From the NCBI GenBank assembly GCA_025618425.1, contig CM046848.1:27157807-27221806 (forward strand): a stretch of 64,000 nucleotides of DNA. The letters are read 5' to 3'. A program made the translations under genes and the position numbers. Shown piece after piece: positions 1 through 12,126 of this stretch (the stretch's first letter is position 1; every line of letters begins with the position of its first letter). The notes below the pieces were generated by a model. That model did no database searches. It was not told where the DNA came from and saw only the letters and a list, made by a program, of their open reading frames with translations. This DNA comes from Heliocidaris tuberculata. Taxonomy: Eukaryota > Echinodermata > Echinoidea > Camarodonta > Echinometridae.

Positions 1-410
1 CGTCAAGATCATATTTATGATTCAATACATGTATTTCGATAACAAACTACACCGTAATGAATTGTTTTTCTTAGTTTGCTTCTGGATCAGTGTTCATAGT
101 TGTTCGTTAAGGTAACGTAACAACCTTGGCGTTTCCACGTTTCAGCTGAGAATGTATTTCTTTATCAGTTGATATAAACTTGTCATTAAGACAAAACATA
201 TATTGAACTGAAGAATGAAAAGGGGCTAGGCGAGAAAAAATAAAAGGTTTAAGACAACGTCCACATCCTCGATTATTTCTGGGTAGACACTGTGCGATGA
301 CATGACCTTTATCGTGTTAATGTTTTATCTAGATCATTAGACGCTTCTGTGACATGACTTTTATCCAAGGAGTATAAACAAAAAACTAGAAGACTTGTAA
401 TATGACTTAC
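1..410 (-). other. Probable Lhx2/9 intron downstream of the LIM2 exon
   Basis: AT-rich sequence beyond the strong donor (GTAAGT read on the minus strand) of the LIM2 exon. No further exon is recognised here. The homeobox exons expected for this family must lie left of the window if the gene is complete. Confidence 0.5.
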
Positions 411-838
411 CCATTCCAAAGCTAATGAGATGGTCCACACCCTTGCGTTTGCGTGGTCTCCCTTTGTGGATGGGGGAAAGTCCATTCTGGAAGAAGGGGT
501 GTCCCGTCGACGATGCAACAGGGTTGGGTGATCCGCCATGGGTGTGGTAACTGGGCGAGAGGTTGTGTAAGTTTGGTTGTTGGGGAGGGGGCGAGGCGTG
601 GTGGAGTTGGTGATAGGTGTTCTGCTCCGCCGATGACGGCATGAAGAGGGTCTCATAGTGGAGCTGGCAGTAGACGAGGTTGTCCTTCATCCCGTAGTAG
701 TCGCCCGTGGTAAGTTCGAGATTGCATACGGCGCAGCTGAAGCAGGCGAGATGGTAGACGAGTTCCCGGGCGCGCATCACCATCTCGTGAGAGTCGATGC
801 CCACCTGACATCGGGCGCATTTCTTCGTACCAAAACGT
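411..838 (-). CDS. Lhx2/9: Lhx2/9-type LIM-homeobox gene, exon with LIM2 domain
   Basis: Internal exon of a LIM-homeodomain transcription factor of the Lhx2/Lhx9/apterous class, a nuclear regulator of neural and sensory patterning in animals. Read on the minus strand, the acceptor AG (840-839) is followed by RFGTKKCARC and a complete second LIM domain. Ligands are CxxC, then HxxC after 17 residues, CxxC, and the final CxxH (C-QL-H). MVMRARELVYH and LTTGDYYGMKDNLVYC are close to vertebrate LHX2/9. After the LIM domain come a Pro/His/Ser-rich linker and the basic motif KGRPRKRK that precedes the homeodomain in this class. The exon ends at a strong donor, G|GTAAGT. The single base before RFG completes a lysine codon with the two bases ending the LIM1 exon, so the phases agree. 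No frame breaks. Family assignment is secure; the choice between Lhx2 and Lhx9 does not apply to a pre-duplication invertebrate gene. Confidence 0.93.
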
Positions 839-904
839 CTTCAGAAGGTTGTCATCAAGATAGGAGACAAAATAAAAAGTGAATATGAAAATGATCATGT
901 AAGT

Positions 905-1131
905 GATGTACTATGGCCTCGTGGCTCATTTACATGACTTTCAATCGAATTAAGGTTGAGGTTCGAATCCCTGCCCGGCACTAACGTCCTTTGGCAAGAC
1001 ATTATTCCACATTTGCCACTCCCACACGGGTGCAAATGAGTATCTGGTACGCTTAAGCGCTTGGGCCGCTGAGATATAATCAGGTACTGTGACGCCTACT
1101 TGAAACTGGAGGGCAGTATATAAATTTTGTT
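905..1131 (+). mobile_element. tRNA-derived SINE remnant
   Basis: A pol III box B (GGTTCGAATCC, about 960-970) lies downstream of a degenerate box A in CTCGTGGCTC. Then comes a non-tRNA body containing GTCCTTTGGCAAGAC and an AAGCGCTT motif. The copy ends in TTG/ATT/ATC trinucleotide repeats that probably grew from its tail. This layout is standard for tRNA-derived SINEs of marine invertebrates. Its exact left end is uncertain. Confidence 0.65.
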
Positions 1132-1134
1132 AAA

Positions 1135-1168
1135 ATTTGTTGTTGTTGTTGTTGTTGTTATTATTATT

Positions 1169-1204
<36 letters not shown>
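1135..1204. repeat. TTG / ATT / ATC compound microsatellite
   Basis: Successive runs of TTG, ATT and ATC trinucleotides directly abut the SINE tail. Confidence 0.95.
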
Positions 1205-1208
<4 letters not shown>

Positions 1209-1939
1209 TATAAAGAGATGAAAGTGCAGAACAGTCATGTGGATTTAAAATGAATCAAACTTGAAATATCAGAATTCTATACTTTGCATGCCTCATCCTG
1301 CCCCTTGTCCAGTCCTATATCCCGCCTTCTCCTTTCTCCGAATTATCGACCAGTTTAAACTTATATTCCCATTATATGCTGACCTTTAATTAGAAAAAAA
1401 AGAACTATTGCTAGAGGCTTGCCCGACAAAGATGCAACAGGCAGATGCAAACTCTATTCTTCTAATATAAGAAAAATAAGAAATAAGTAATCGATAAAAA
1501 TTATTCTTCTTTTTAAACATTTACCAAATCAAGAGTACATTAATTGTCTATTATGTCCCATTTATCACGCAGTGGATGCAAAATGCAATGAATTACGATA
1601 ACATGACAAAAACATGATCTGTTTAATAATCTTCATTATTTATCAGAAGTGTCTTAGATTCATGAACTTGCGTCTTTTATCACCAATCCGCTAGTTTCGC
1701 TATACGCAGAAATAATTTTCATCATATTAAGTGGATTGAATTTGAAATACATGCATGCATCGGCTACATAATATAACAGAGACAAGATGCTTGAATTTCA
1801 CATCACAGATATGATCACTTTTATAATAATGCATATCTATCTTCCTTCATGCGTTCACTAATTATCACAATAATAATTATTTCTGTGATCGGGGCACAGC
1901 GCATCAAGAGTAAATACCTGGTATCCACTTACTACATAC

Positions 1940-2060
1940 CTGAGTCGAGAGTGGCAAATGAAGGTTAATTTACTGCTAAAGACCTAAGTGCTATGTCGGG
2001 TCTCGAACACACGACCTTGGCATTAGGTCGGGTGTCAAGACCACTCGACTGCGGTACTCC
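1940..2060 (-). mobile_element. tRNA-derived SINE fragment
   Basis: On the minus strand, CAGTCGAGTGGTCTTGACA resembles a D-arm/box A. It is followed by a box-B-like TGTTCGAGACCC about 40 bases on. Body truncated. Too degenerate to be a tRNA gene. Confidence 0.5.
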
Positions 2061-2133
2061 TATACTGAATATATCAAACTGTATATAATGTACAGCGGGA
2101 TGAAAAATAATTGATAATAACATGCGGATGTAT

Positions 2134-2326
2134 GACATTTGCTCCTGCGACAATTGCTCCGGTCTAACTTTGCCATGCTAATCCTAAACCTAAACCTAAA
2201 CCTAACCCTAACCCTAATCCTAATATTCACACTGTCCTGAACAAAAACAAACAAACAAGGCCGTGACCTTAACCTTTGACCTTTCGAGATATGGTCTGTG
2301 GAGCAAATGTCGCAGGAGAAAATGTC
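2134..2326. mobile_element. 193-bp foldback element with telomere-like core
   Basis: The left arm 2134-2160 (starting GACATTTGCTCCTGCGACA) matches the reverse complement of 2300-2326 with two mismatches in 27 bases. Inside is a run of CTAAMC hexamers. The arms mark a small non-autonomous inverted-repeat element; no clear target duplication was identified. Confidence 0.6.
2178..2224. repeat. Interstitial telomere-like hexamer run
   Basis: Eight hexamer units of the form CTAA(T/A/C)C, including perfect CCCTAA steps. This equals the animal telomere repeat TTAGGG on the other strand, with single-base variants. It sits inside the foldback element at 2134-2326. Confidence 0.8.
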
Positions 2327-2464
2327 GGCGTCCCTAATTGCGGGTGAAGTAACACTGTAGCCTTCCTATACCCTAGGGCACTCAGGAATTTGTTTTTCTC
2401 CAAACGACACCCATTTATCTTACCTGGCTTGAGTATAATGTCGTCTTTTGTCTTTCCGAAAGAC

Positions 2465-2545
2465 ATTAATGCCGTGGTAGGGATTCGAACCCTGTACACC
2501 AAGATCTACAGCCCGGTGACTTATCCAGACCCAGCACCTCTACTT
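2465..2545 (-). mobile_element. tRNA-like SINE head
   Basis: The minus strand reads a box-A-like GGATAAGTCACCGGGC, then GGGTTCGAATCCC (box B) about 25 bases on. Arms resemble a tRNA but no complete cloverleaf closes. Taken as a SINE head or tRNA pseudogene. Confidence 0.45.
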
Positions 2546-2998
2546 TGCTTTTAGTATTGTATTTGATTTATTGAATTCAGAATAAATTAAGAACTTTTGA
2601 ATAAGGCATTGGAATCTTGAAAGAGATTATGGGATGACCTATCCCTTTAAAGACAAACAAAAACTCATGCGAGACACTACAACTACAAACAAGACCTCTA
2701 AACCACTATGACTGTGCAAGTAAAGAATAAAGATGACTTTAAATGAAATATATGCTTTCAATTAAAATGTCAATTAAAATCTAATTCACGACTTCTAGAA
2801 AGGGCAGCAAGTTCATTAAACCGTGATGGGTACACGCAACCAATGTTCAACCAAGGAGTTGGGTGGAGCTCTTGCTTATACAGGATTACGTCATGAACGT
2901 ATTATTGGGTGATCCAACATTTTGGTTCAGCAACGTTTGCTCGACCCGGGCTTAATTTCGTCCGATGTTCGTCATTTTCATCAAAGGTTATAAGACCT

Positions 2999-3322
2999 GG
3001 GGGGTGTTTCATAAAGATGTTCATAAAGTTACGCATGGTTTTACGAACGACTTGAATATGAAGTGCCAGATAGGATGCCCAAAGTTTTTCCTGATGTTTT
3101 AACAAAGTGTGACTGTATTTCCAATAACCTCAATTAAATTATTGCAGAAAATATACTTTGCATTAAAAATGTTTGTCATAATAAGAATGTTTATTTACAT
3201 CTGCATAGTTCAACTTTAGTTAATGCAGTTAAAAATGGTTGAGCATCCCATTTGGCTTGTCATATTTAAGTCATTTGTAAAGTCATGCGTAACTTTACGA
3301 ACAGCTTTATGAAACACCCCCC
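2999..3322. mobile_element. MITE with GGGGGGTGTTTCATAAAG ends
   Basis: Terminal inverted repeats start GGGGGGTGTTTCATAAAG on the left and return as the reverse complement on the right. Inner parts of both arms also pair imperfectly (GTTCATAAAGTTACGCATGG against GTAAAGTCATGCGTAACTTT). About 324 bp, non-coding, inside the Lhx2/9 intron. Confidence 0.75.
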
Positions 3323-3410
3323 TGGCTGCTATAGAATTTGGGGTTATTATGTTTAGGGTATAAGCGATATTGTTGGATCCATGGCTAGGATCAGGAATTC
3401 GATTAATAGT

Positions 3411-3411
3411 G

Positions 3412-3490
<79 letters not shown>
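3411..3490. repeat. (TAA)n microsatellite
   Basis: About 80 bases of TAA/ATA repeats with one interruption. Confidence 0.95.
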
Positions 3491-3491
<1 letters not shown>

Positions 3492-4153
3492 TATAATATT
3501 TGTAAATCCAAATCCACTTGATATCAAATGCTCAAGGCGCAATAAGTGCAAAAGACGATAAAAACAAACAATCATTAAGTGCATCACTAGTGGATAAAAA
3601 GGAAAGAAGCAATTAATTAATTATAGTCCAAATCAAACAGATCCGTTTTAAAGTTAGAAATTGAGCGCGGAGCGATTGCTGGGAGAGCATATAATGCCGT
3701 AAGCAAATTACATAAATGATTGCGTATAGAACTGAAATTTATTAGGCTACCTGTTTTACCTTCAAAAAAATTTAAAACATTTAACCCCACAATTAATCCT
3801 GCCTTCCTGTTATATTCTCCGTTCCTCATTAAATTCATATAATTCATCTCCTTCAATAATTGTTTCCTTGCTTATTATTTCTTCATTCATTCAAAGGAGA
3901 TATTAATTTTTTATAAGTATATACAATGACCACCAGCTAGAAAAGAGCCAATAGACAGTATATGCTTTACTACTTTGGTAATCCTAGGCCACAATTTTCG
4001 TCAATGGTATACTTACTGGCATATATATTTTATGCGAGCAAGAAAATATTTGATTCTAATGAAAATTCTTTTAAGCATCACTGATGAAATTGTGAACATT
4101 CACGTAAATTAATGACTACAAAAAAAGGTGTGGAGGTGAATGACTGAACTTAC

Positions 4154-4473
4154 TTCAGGTAATCTTCTTTGCAGTAGATATTCCCTGCTTTGGCGAAGCA
4201 GGATAGCTCGCTATCCAGCTGTACGTTACACTCGCAGCACTGCAGGCATTGCGTATGCCACTGCCTGTCCGCGGCCAACAGGTAGAACCGATCGCTTATA
4301 CGCCCACCGCATCCGGCACACACCACCGGGCTACCGGCGTGAGACTCGTGGCTACTACCGACTGAAGTGCTGCTGCTGCTGCTACTACTACTCATGCTGC
4401 TGTTGAGACTGTTGTTGCTGATGTAAGAACCGGGTGAATTCGAAGACTCCCCATCGCAACCCATCACTGGCAT
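4154..4473 (-). CDS. Lhx2/9: Lhx2/9-type LIM-homeobox gene, exon with LIM1 domain
   Basis: Minus-strand exon encoding a serine-rich segment and the first LIM domain. Counting from the methionine at 4473, a poly-Ser run spans residues 25-35. LIM1 starts at C52: CAGC, then H-TQ-C, C-CE-C spacing and a final C-KE-D, all ligands present. ISDRFYLLA and GNIYCKEDYL are nearly diagnostic of LHX2/9. The exon ends at 4154, just before GTAAGT, leaving two bases that complete a lysine codon with the LIM2 exon. The frame stays open past 4473 to a TAG about 65 bases further right, so the true left splice site is uncertain. Known family members have a short N-terminal exon ahead of this one, and 4473 is probably not the gene's start codon. 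Confidence 0.92.
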
Positions 4474-7400
4474 GTTACTGGTGATATATATTTCAAGAAT
4501 TACACTTAAATCCTCAGTGATCCCAAAAGAAACCTACAATTTTAGGTTGTGCGGTCCTCAGCTGGGAAAAGTTTGTAGAAAGAGCGGAACAATTAAAGAG
4601 GTGAGGTTTCTTAGTGCCTTCCGCACAATGATGCTGATGCGGGCCACGGAAGTTTCTCACCAATCCTCTCGACTCATCTCTAGAAGAACACGATATCCCG
4701 ATTCAGACTAAAGTATGCCGAGCAGCTGAATAGAAAAAAAAATGATAGAGAAAGCTATTTTGATTTATCAGTACTAGTATATGGTAACCTAAGAATTCAT
4801 TAGATAGCCAAGTTTATGAGTCGTATATTTTTAAGGGAAATAGCGTGTGGAAAGCGGACATTGTACTTTGATTATTATGAACAGTTATAAAAAAATTTCA
4901 TATTACATATTCTAAGTCTTCCCAGAAAATTTAGTATTTCTGTCAATTTGATAAACGATTAATTCAATTCAACACAAACACATATCTGCAGTCGGCATAA
5001 TATTTTTTTTTTTTTTTTTTTTTTTTTGGTCATTCAAGATGTTTCGTGTCGGGGATTTCGCATTTGAATCATTCGAATTCATTAATCTACAAAACTTTCA
5101 AATTTACGAAATTCGTCGAATGAAGCTACATAATAGGTAATTCATAAACTATACTGCCTTTTTTATAAAGTGATATAATTATTGATGGGTTTAAAAAATC
5201 TTAACACTTTACATATTCTTATAGGAACTTTTCAAATTATATGTTGAAAAACAGAAACGAGATTATAATGATAATTGCAATTCGAAGGAATTTCTTCAAA
5301 ATCACACCTGCAGTCCAAATAGAATTCATGTAGTTCTAATTAAATATCAACATTAATTTTCACTTACTAAACGTTCATAATTTCATGTTTGGGTCCGGCA
5401 AACGCATTGTTTGGACTTAAACGATATAGGATACAACATTCAGTACAAAATATATTACGTAATTAAAACTTTAATTATACATAAATCGTATGTACATTTG
5501 ATGAACACAGCATTATTTTACAGTATAATTGATATTGATTTTTTATACTAGATATAGAACTTTCAAATTATACGAATAAGAATCACCTTATTCCCCTCCC
5601 TCGATCCCCCCCCCCCCCTCTCTCTCTCTGGTACAGAAGACAACAGAATGACGTCTTACCTATATTATGAGTATCATTAGTCAATAAGTTACTTATGATA
5701 ATAACCACTTCACTTCGTCGTGTTTGTGCATATTAACGTAAAATAATTTCTTTGTAAAACCCGATAGGCCTTATTTGAAATCGAGGCTTACCCCTCCCCC
5801 CCCCCCCCCCCCCCACCCCTCCTCTTCTTCCAGTACAATCCCGCCGGCGAGTTTCTGGCTAAATATACTTCCTTACACTTTTGCTATACACGTCAGTGTG
5901 AATGCGAGTAGCCTACAATGATAGCGAGAAAGCAAATGTGGGGCCGCCATATCGGGGGCGGGGAAGATGTGATTAGAATGGTATATGGACCAAATAAGAA
6001 GAAACGGTCTGTTACCTTACATCTACAAGGGGAATGCGTTAATTTAAAAAAAAAGGGGATCGGAGGAGATTACATACAACTATTCTCGTTTTATGCAAAA
6101 CAAGGTATAAACAACAATCCTTCCATCTTTTTTTTTTAAATCTCAATATGACATTTGCAACTTTGTTGGGAGTTCTCCGTTTTACGCGAAACAAGGTTAT
6201 AAAAAAAAATAATCATCCCATCCTTATATATTTTTTTTCTTTTCAGTCTGACATTTAGATACTTTATTGGGAGTACTTTGATGATAACAATTTTAAGAAA
6301 AATCGAGGTCTCGAAAAATTTGAATATCGTTTCACTGAAAACGTCAGAAACAAAAAGAAAAAAAATGAAACATATTTTTTAAAATCATTTTCCACATCAA
6401 ACACAAGGATTTGTCATGCATTCTTACAAAACATCTTGAATATTTCGTTCAGTCAGACATTTAATACAGTAAAATCCCATGCTTACTCTTCAAATTGTTT
6501 GTCGAATGATGTTTCTATGGTTGTTTCACCAAACGATAAAATAATCAGTTGGATACGTAGCATTTTCACCGATTTCGTTTTGTTTTGTTTAAAACTAGAA
6601 TGTAATTCGAATGAATTTGTTGACTTCCATCGGTAAAGATACACAAGTAAAAAAATATATACAAAAGTAAATAAAAACTAAAAAGTCAATGCAGCTTATC
6701 ATTTACAATTAGAAACAAATTAAGGGAAATTTCACTCAAACTATAACAATAAATCATTATACAAAATTTCTACACACTTTGAATAATTCACTTCATAAAA
6801 CGTATATGTAGATTGTTGTCAAATAAAATTGTAATTTATGCGAGTGACGCTTTCCTTAACTGACAACATTCAACAGAACATTATTAGAATATAATTAATC
6901 ATAAATGCTTATCACTGAAAAAGCAAACTTTATCAACTTCATTTTGACTTCGACATAACCCTCATCTAAATATCATATAATTTCTATACCTCAAATCCTA
7001 ACTTCAATAATATACAGATTTTTTTGTCTTCAGCTTTTGCTGTAATTTGAAAAGGGATGACATCAAACTAATGTAATACGTTCAAGTTCTGTTTATTCCA
7101 AATCTTTTAAAAAGCATGACATATACAGAGTTAAAAACAATACAATACATAAAATAAATTAAGTAGTTAACAATCAAAGAATCTGATAAAGTTTTATAGA
7201 AATATGATATTTTTACTGGAGAAAGTATAGCATATTTGTTTTGACGATAAGTCACCTCATCATAGTGCATAATTTGATGATTGTGATATCTTATGTAGCA
7301 TTGCTCAGAATTGTTTTCAAGTGTTGTGCTAATAGGACCAATTCATCATGTTTTGAATAATGCTTGAGTATAAAGGGGTATAGAATATACAAAAGATGAT

Positions 7401-7860
7401 TGACAACCAGCGGAAAGACATGCTTCAAAATATGCGAGGGCATGAGGGGTGAAACATGCGTAAATGCTTGTTATGTATTGGCCTAACTAGCAAAACAACT
7501 TCTTTTTAATGAAACAGAGAAATGGTATAATAAAGGTGTTTGAAAATGTAGCAATACTCCTCTACCTCTCTCTCTTCAAGGGACAATCAGTATCTGGTAA
7601 TTCCTTGGTCGTGTAGAAAGGAAAGCTACATAACCAGCAAGAATGTGCAGTCTTGAAACAAGAAAAATTTGAGCAGTTCAGAATTGAGAAACGTGTATAA
7701 GTTCTCAGACATGCTGGAGGATTATGGGAAATTCTCTGGCAGTTCATTGTTTTCGTTGTTTTAAGTATAGGTAAAGCTATATAAGCTAGGTCGAAGCTTA
7801 CATTGTTAAAGAGATGGAAGAAAAAAAAATATAAAGATTTCTCTATAAATGATGCTTCCT
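4474..7860. other. AT-rich DNA upstream of the Lhx2/9 LIM1 exon
   Basis: No coding exon recognised. The stretch contains a T run near 5003, C runs near 5610 and 5795, and A/T-rich DNA with remarkably few transposon signatures for this window. It should include intron 1 or the promoter region of Lhx2/9. Confidence 0.5.
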
Positions 7861-7873
7861 TGCCTTTAGATAC

Positions 7874-8386
7874 TTACGATAAGTGATGACTGCACAACGG
7901 AGAAATCGGAGAAAGTAATACAAGATGATATGGAAGAAAATGAAAACTGGCCAACGCTGTTAAGTCCTCAATAATTTGCAAACATATCGGTAAAGAATCA
8001 TGTGTTGAAATGGAGGCAGACGTCGGTTCGTGCTGTGGTTTTATGGTTACAGAATCTTTTGCTGTCGGTGCTTCCCTCTTGCGTGGATGAACAGACGATG
8101 AACAAAACTCTGGATTCGACAACGAGACTTTCGGAAAGTGTGTATTGTGAGTTTTATGATCCCCCTTTTGGGGCCGACTCTCTGCCAACCCCCCGTAAAG
8201 AAGATTGACGTTTCGGGCTTGGTAGCTTGAAGGGTTGATTAGAGATCTGGAACGGGTTTGAGACTCGGAATCGGAGCGAGAGCTAGCGGCTGGTCCGATG
8301 GTAGAGGTGGTGGTGGTTGTGTTAGGGGTATAACTGGAGGGAAAATGGAGAGCTGGTTGGCCGATGAAGATTTCCTCGGGCACCAA
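7874..8386 (-). other. Unassigned 170-codon open frame
   Basis: An uninterrupted minus-strand frame, rich in Ser, Thr and Pro in its first 80 codons (run of five Thr near residue 24). It lies upstream of the Lhx2/9 LIM exons on the same strand, so it could be a 5' exon. It shares no motif with known Lhx2/9 N-termini and shows no obvious donor. I do not recognise it; chance is at least as likely. Confidence 0.15.
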
Positions 8387-8505
8387 TGAAACGGCTGCAC
8401 TCTCAAGATTTTGGTGACGTAGTCTCGAAGTTCAAACGCGACTTTTGAAATGAATGCTCCTTCGATTCTTTCTTTTATCCATACTTCAAGCACCCTATAG
8501 GACAT

Positions 8506-9208
8506 GGTCTGGACGTGGCGAATGGATTACTTATTAAGAATGGCCTTTTTGATTACGAACTAAAGATAGAAAGCTGTAAACATGATTGTACAACGATAAG
8601 ATCATACGGCTTCTTCTTATTCTGCACGCAGAGTCTCAATTTTATCTTGCCTTGAACCTAGCCTAATTTTTTTTCGGTGACTAGTTTTATCGCGAGTATA
8701 TGGGCCATTTAGAAAATAAATAGTCTCGGGAACAGAAACTTTAGACCCCATTGAAAAGGTTTCCTACTTATAAGCTAATATTATTACCTGTTTTTTTTTT
8801 TTTTTTGGGGGGGGGGCGGTGCACAGACAGAAGATATTGGGGATGCCCCCATACCTTAGGCACGTAATTAATTAAGTTCATTCATACCATTCCAAACATA
8901 GAGAGAGGAGTGTAAAAATGGAGTAGTAGAAGTTTTACTGACAATTTTTAAAAAGGCCATATTTAATGGGGGTGTCAGAACAAATTTTAAGACATGCTTA
9001 GGGCCGAAAATATTCGAACAAACAAAAAAAGAAAAAAATAAGATTCTAACAATCTTGCCGACATGCAAAAGAAAAGTCGTGAGACTTCAAAATTTTGTCT
9101 ACATCATGGGTTTGAAGGCAGGGGGTGCTGGGGATACTGAAGCATCCCCTAGTTATTTTCAGGGGTCAATGAAGTAAAATCCTCATTACTCCCAGTTAAA
9201 AGTACTGC
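8506..9208. other. Non-coding stretch, nothing recognised
   Basis: AT-rich with a T run and G run at about 8792-8818. No exon, RNA gene or clear element boundary seen. Confidence 0.5.
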
Positions 9209-9209
9209 G

Positions 9210-9392
9210 GTCTTCTTCTTCTTCTTCTTATTCTTCTTCTTCTTCTTCTTCTTCTTCTTCTTCTTCTTCTTCTTCTTCTTCTTCTTCTTCTTCTTCTTCT
9301 TCTTCTTCTTTTCTTCTTCTTTTTCTACTTCTTCTTCTCTTCCTCCTGTCCTTCTTCTTCTTCATCATCTTCTTCTTCTACTCCTTCTTCTT
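9210..9392. repeat. (TTC)n microsatellite
   Basis: Long pyrimidine TTC repeat, pure for about 100 bases then degenerate (TTTTTC, TCC, ATC steps). Confidence 0.95.
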
Positions 9393-10280
9393 TGCTTGTC
9401 AGAGAATTTGAGAGTGAGAATGCATTAAAAATATAAAACTATTTCTTAAAACTTTATCAGAGACTTATCTCCTCGTCCAGAGAATCCTGAATCTGCCACT
9501 CATAAGCATATCCAGCATGTAGTGAAAAGAATCGCCCTGTCCGTCGTGGTTATGAACAATTCCAAGAAAGCTATTTTTAAAAAAAGCCCCCCTCCCCCAT
9601 TGTTTGATTTGCTGATATAGGTTGAGGTATTCAAATTTTAACTTGGGTACCAAACCCTCATACCCTGCATCCCCACCCCTCTCCCCCACCCCCCCCACCC
9701 CCCCCCCACCCCTCTCCACCTTGTGATAGCCCTAGGTGAAGGTTAAAGACCCTAATTTTTGGATATTTGCAATTCCTCGTAAACGCGTTGTTCTAGAGTT
9801 TCTCGCTTTCTTTAGGTGTTTAAGGGGATATTTTTGTTAATTTAATTGATAAGTGTATTGGGAAACAAAGAAATTTATCATGTCTAAAGGTTAGTTTTGA
9901 AAACCAATGTTTTGGGCTGCAAAGCCCACAAAATATACCTTTTTTCCCCTCAATTTGATAAAAGCCACAAAATTTACTATTTACTACAATGAAAATTCAA
10001 TAAAGAACAACTAAAACGATACAACATTGACACCCACGTCAGTTGCTGAAGAATCTTGAACAACAACGTAATATTTCACTTGTTTTTATTTGAAGTTCTA
10101 GAGGTGAGAAAAACAAGAGGGTGCTGTAGGGCAAGGTATCTGTAGAAACACTCCTTTTAAGGAGATAATCGAGTTCTGGTAAAGGTTTAAAAAAAATTGT
10201 TAGTTTTCTCAGTATTTCTATGCACATGTGTACGAATATAGTGTGCACTTTACAAATTGTAGCAAATATCATTAATCACC
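9393..10280. other. Non-coding stretch with a C-rich tract
   Basis: A C-rich patch (CCCCACCCC repeats) lies at 9660-9720. GAGAATCCTGAATCTGCCACT upstream of it resembles wording repeated in the Helitron units at 54-63 kb, so an old repeat fragment is likely. Otherwise nothing recognised. Confidence 0.4.
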
Positions 10281-10281
10281 C

Positions 10282-10320
10282 TCATTATTATCATTAATAT
10301 TATTATCATCATTATTATTA

Positions 10321-10399
<79 letters not shown>

Positions 10400-10400
10400 A

Positions 10401-10445
<45 letters not shown>

Positions 10446-10609
10446 GTCATTATTATCATTATTATCAATATTATTATTATCATTATCATTATCATTATTA
10501 TCGTCATCATGGTTGTAATAATAGTAGTAGTAATTATAATAATTATGTTGTTTTGTCATTATCATAATTATTATTATTATTATTGTTATTATTATTATTA
10601 TTGTTATTA

Positions 10610-10652
<43 letters not shown>

Positions 10653-10765
10653 CATCATCATCATCATGGTAGCAATAGTAGTAATAATAATGTTGTTGTA
10701 ATTGTTGTTATTATTATTATGATCATGGTCATCAGGATCATCATTATCGTAATTATTATTATTCT
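10282..10765. repeat. (ATT)n-based microsatellite block
   Basis: Nearly 500 bases of ATT/ATC/GTA trinucleotides with a short break near 10520-10560. Long Ile/Asn/Tyr frames on both strands are products of the repeat and not genes. Confidence 0.97.
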
Positions 10766-11461
10766 TGGTCATAGACAATCTGCAAACCCAAAAAACACCC
10801 TACTTTCACCAAATCTATGATCTTAAATATTAATTCACAATACAACAACAAGTTTGGATGTCTTCTTATTTGCAATGATATTTCTTCTTTAAGAAAAAAA
10901 TAAAGTTAATTCAGGTCACTAATTGTCTATCTGAGATGCTACTTCTTATTTTGCTTCTATTATATAGTTCATAGGATCAATTGTTTTTACGATTTTTACT
11001 GTTGCCGACATAATCTAACCTTCGATTCACACAGAAGAATGTTAATGATAAGTGGGCTTCTTCAATATTTGCTGCGCATATATCTGAAGAAAACAATTTT
11101 GTTTATGTTTTTCTTCATTCGTTGCAAATTCAGTTACACTAACAAACTAGAAGAATTTATGACAGATTTGTAAATAACCTTGTTTGTGTGGGTGATAAAT
11201 ATACGGTGAATCAAAATGATCTAGATCCAAATTAAACTAGATCTTCAAAATATTCAGCAAAATTAATATCAAAACATGTTTTGATGTAATATGTGATTTT
11301 GCCTTTATATTACCAGGGTTTTTTTCACAACCAACCGGAGAGCACGGACCGGTTGCGCTCCCCATAAATCCGCCATTGTAATAGAGGAGCAAAATACCGA
11401 TAGTTTACGAGAGTAATCCTAATACTGAAGGCATCTTGTCTATAAAATCGTGGAGCACTGG
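10766..11461. other. Non-coding stretch, nothing recognised
   Basis: AT-rich single-copy-looking sequence; no exon or element boundary supported. Confidence 0.45.
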
Positions 11462-12004
11462 TTTTTCCGAAGGTTCGTTTTTCCGAAGGTTTGTATTTCC
11501 GAAGGTTCATAATTCCGAAACACAAATTTCCCATACCAGAGGGTTCATATTTCCGAAAATGAAAAAGGGCTTCATATAGTTCTGAACATTTGTTGCATTA
11601 CTCCGAAGGTTCGTTTATCTGAAGGTTCATAATTCCGAAAATGAAATAGGGTTCGTAATTCCGAAAACGAAATAGGGTTCGTATAATTCCGAATATTTTA
11701 TTGCATTACTACGAAGGTTCATGATTCCAAAGGTTCGTTTATCTGAAGGTTCATAATTCCGAAAATAAAATAGGGTTCGTATTTCCGAAAACAAAAAAGG
11801 GTTCATAATTCCAAAAATGAAATAGGGCTCATTATTCCGAAGGTCCTCCGAAAAATAATGTAGGGTTCTATTACATTTTCGGAATTTTGAACCTTCGGAG
11901 TTATGAACCCTATTTACTTTTCGGAATTATAAACCCTTTTTAATTTTCGAAATTAGGAACCTTCGGAGTAACGAACCTTAGGAATAATGAACCTTCGGAA
12001 AAAT
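11462..12004. mobile_element. Foldback element saturated with TTCCGAAGGTTC motif
   Basis: The block opens TTTTTCCGAAGGTTCG and closes with the reverse complement GAACCTTCGGAAAAA. Between the ends the phrases CCGAAGGTTC and ATTCCGAAAATGAAATAGGG recur many times, first in one orientation (to about 11860) and then in the other. It is an inverted-repeat element whose arms are built from iterated copies of its own end. No protein-coding content. A shorter copy lies at 32414-32639. Confidence 0.75.
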
Positions 12005-12126
12005 GTCAAGTAACCGTAAAATCAACCCTATCCTGTAACACCCCAGCCACATCGCCAAACCGACTCCTAACAGACAGAATCTTCCTCATACGGAGTAATG
12101 TCAATTTTTGGTTCGGTCTATATATA

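Larger units (their letters stand above)
839..4153 (-). other. Lhx2/9 intron between LIM1 and LIM2 exons
   Basis: A 3.3 kb intron bounded by GT (4153-4152) and AG (840-839) on the minus strand. It holds tRNA-derived SINE remnants, a foldback element with a telomere-like core, a MITE and trinucleotide repeats, each listed separately. At 1205-1940, 2546-2998 and 3495-4153 I see only AT-rich DNA. A minus-strand open stretch at 3617-3856 has no recognisable family. Confidence 0.85.

Noticed and set aside
7874..8386. First exon of Lhx2/9
   Set aside because: Correct strand and side, but no similarity to known N-termini and no donor site seen; reported only as an unassigned frame.
10250..10820. 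Long Asn-, Ile- and Tyr-rich open frames
   Set aside because: They are read-through of an ATT-type microsatellite in all frames on both strands.
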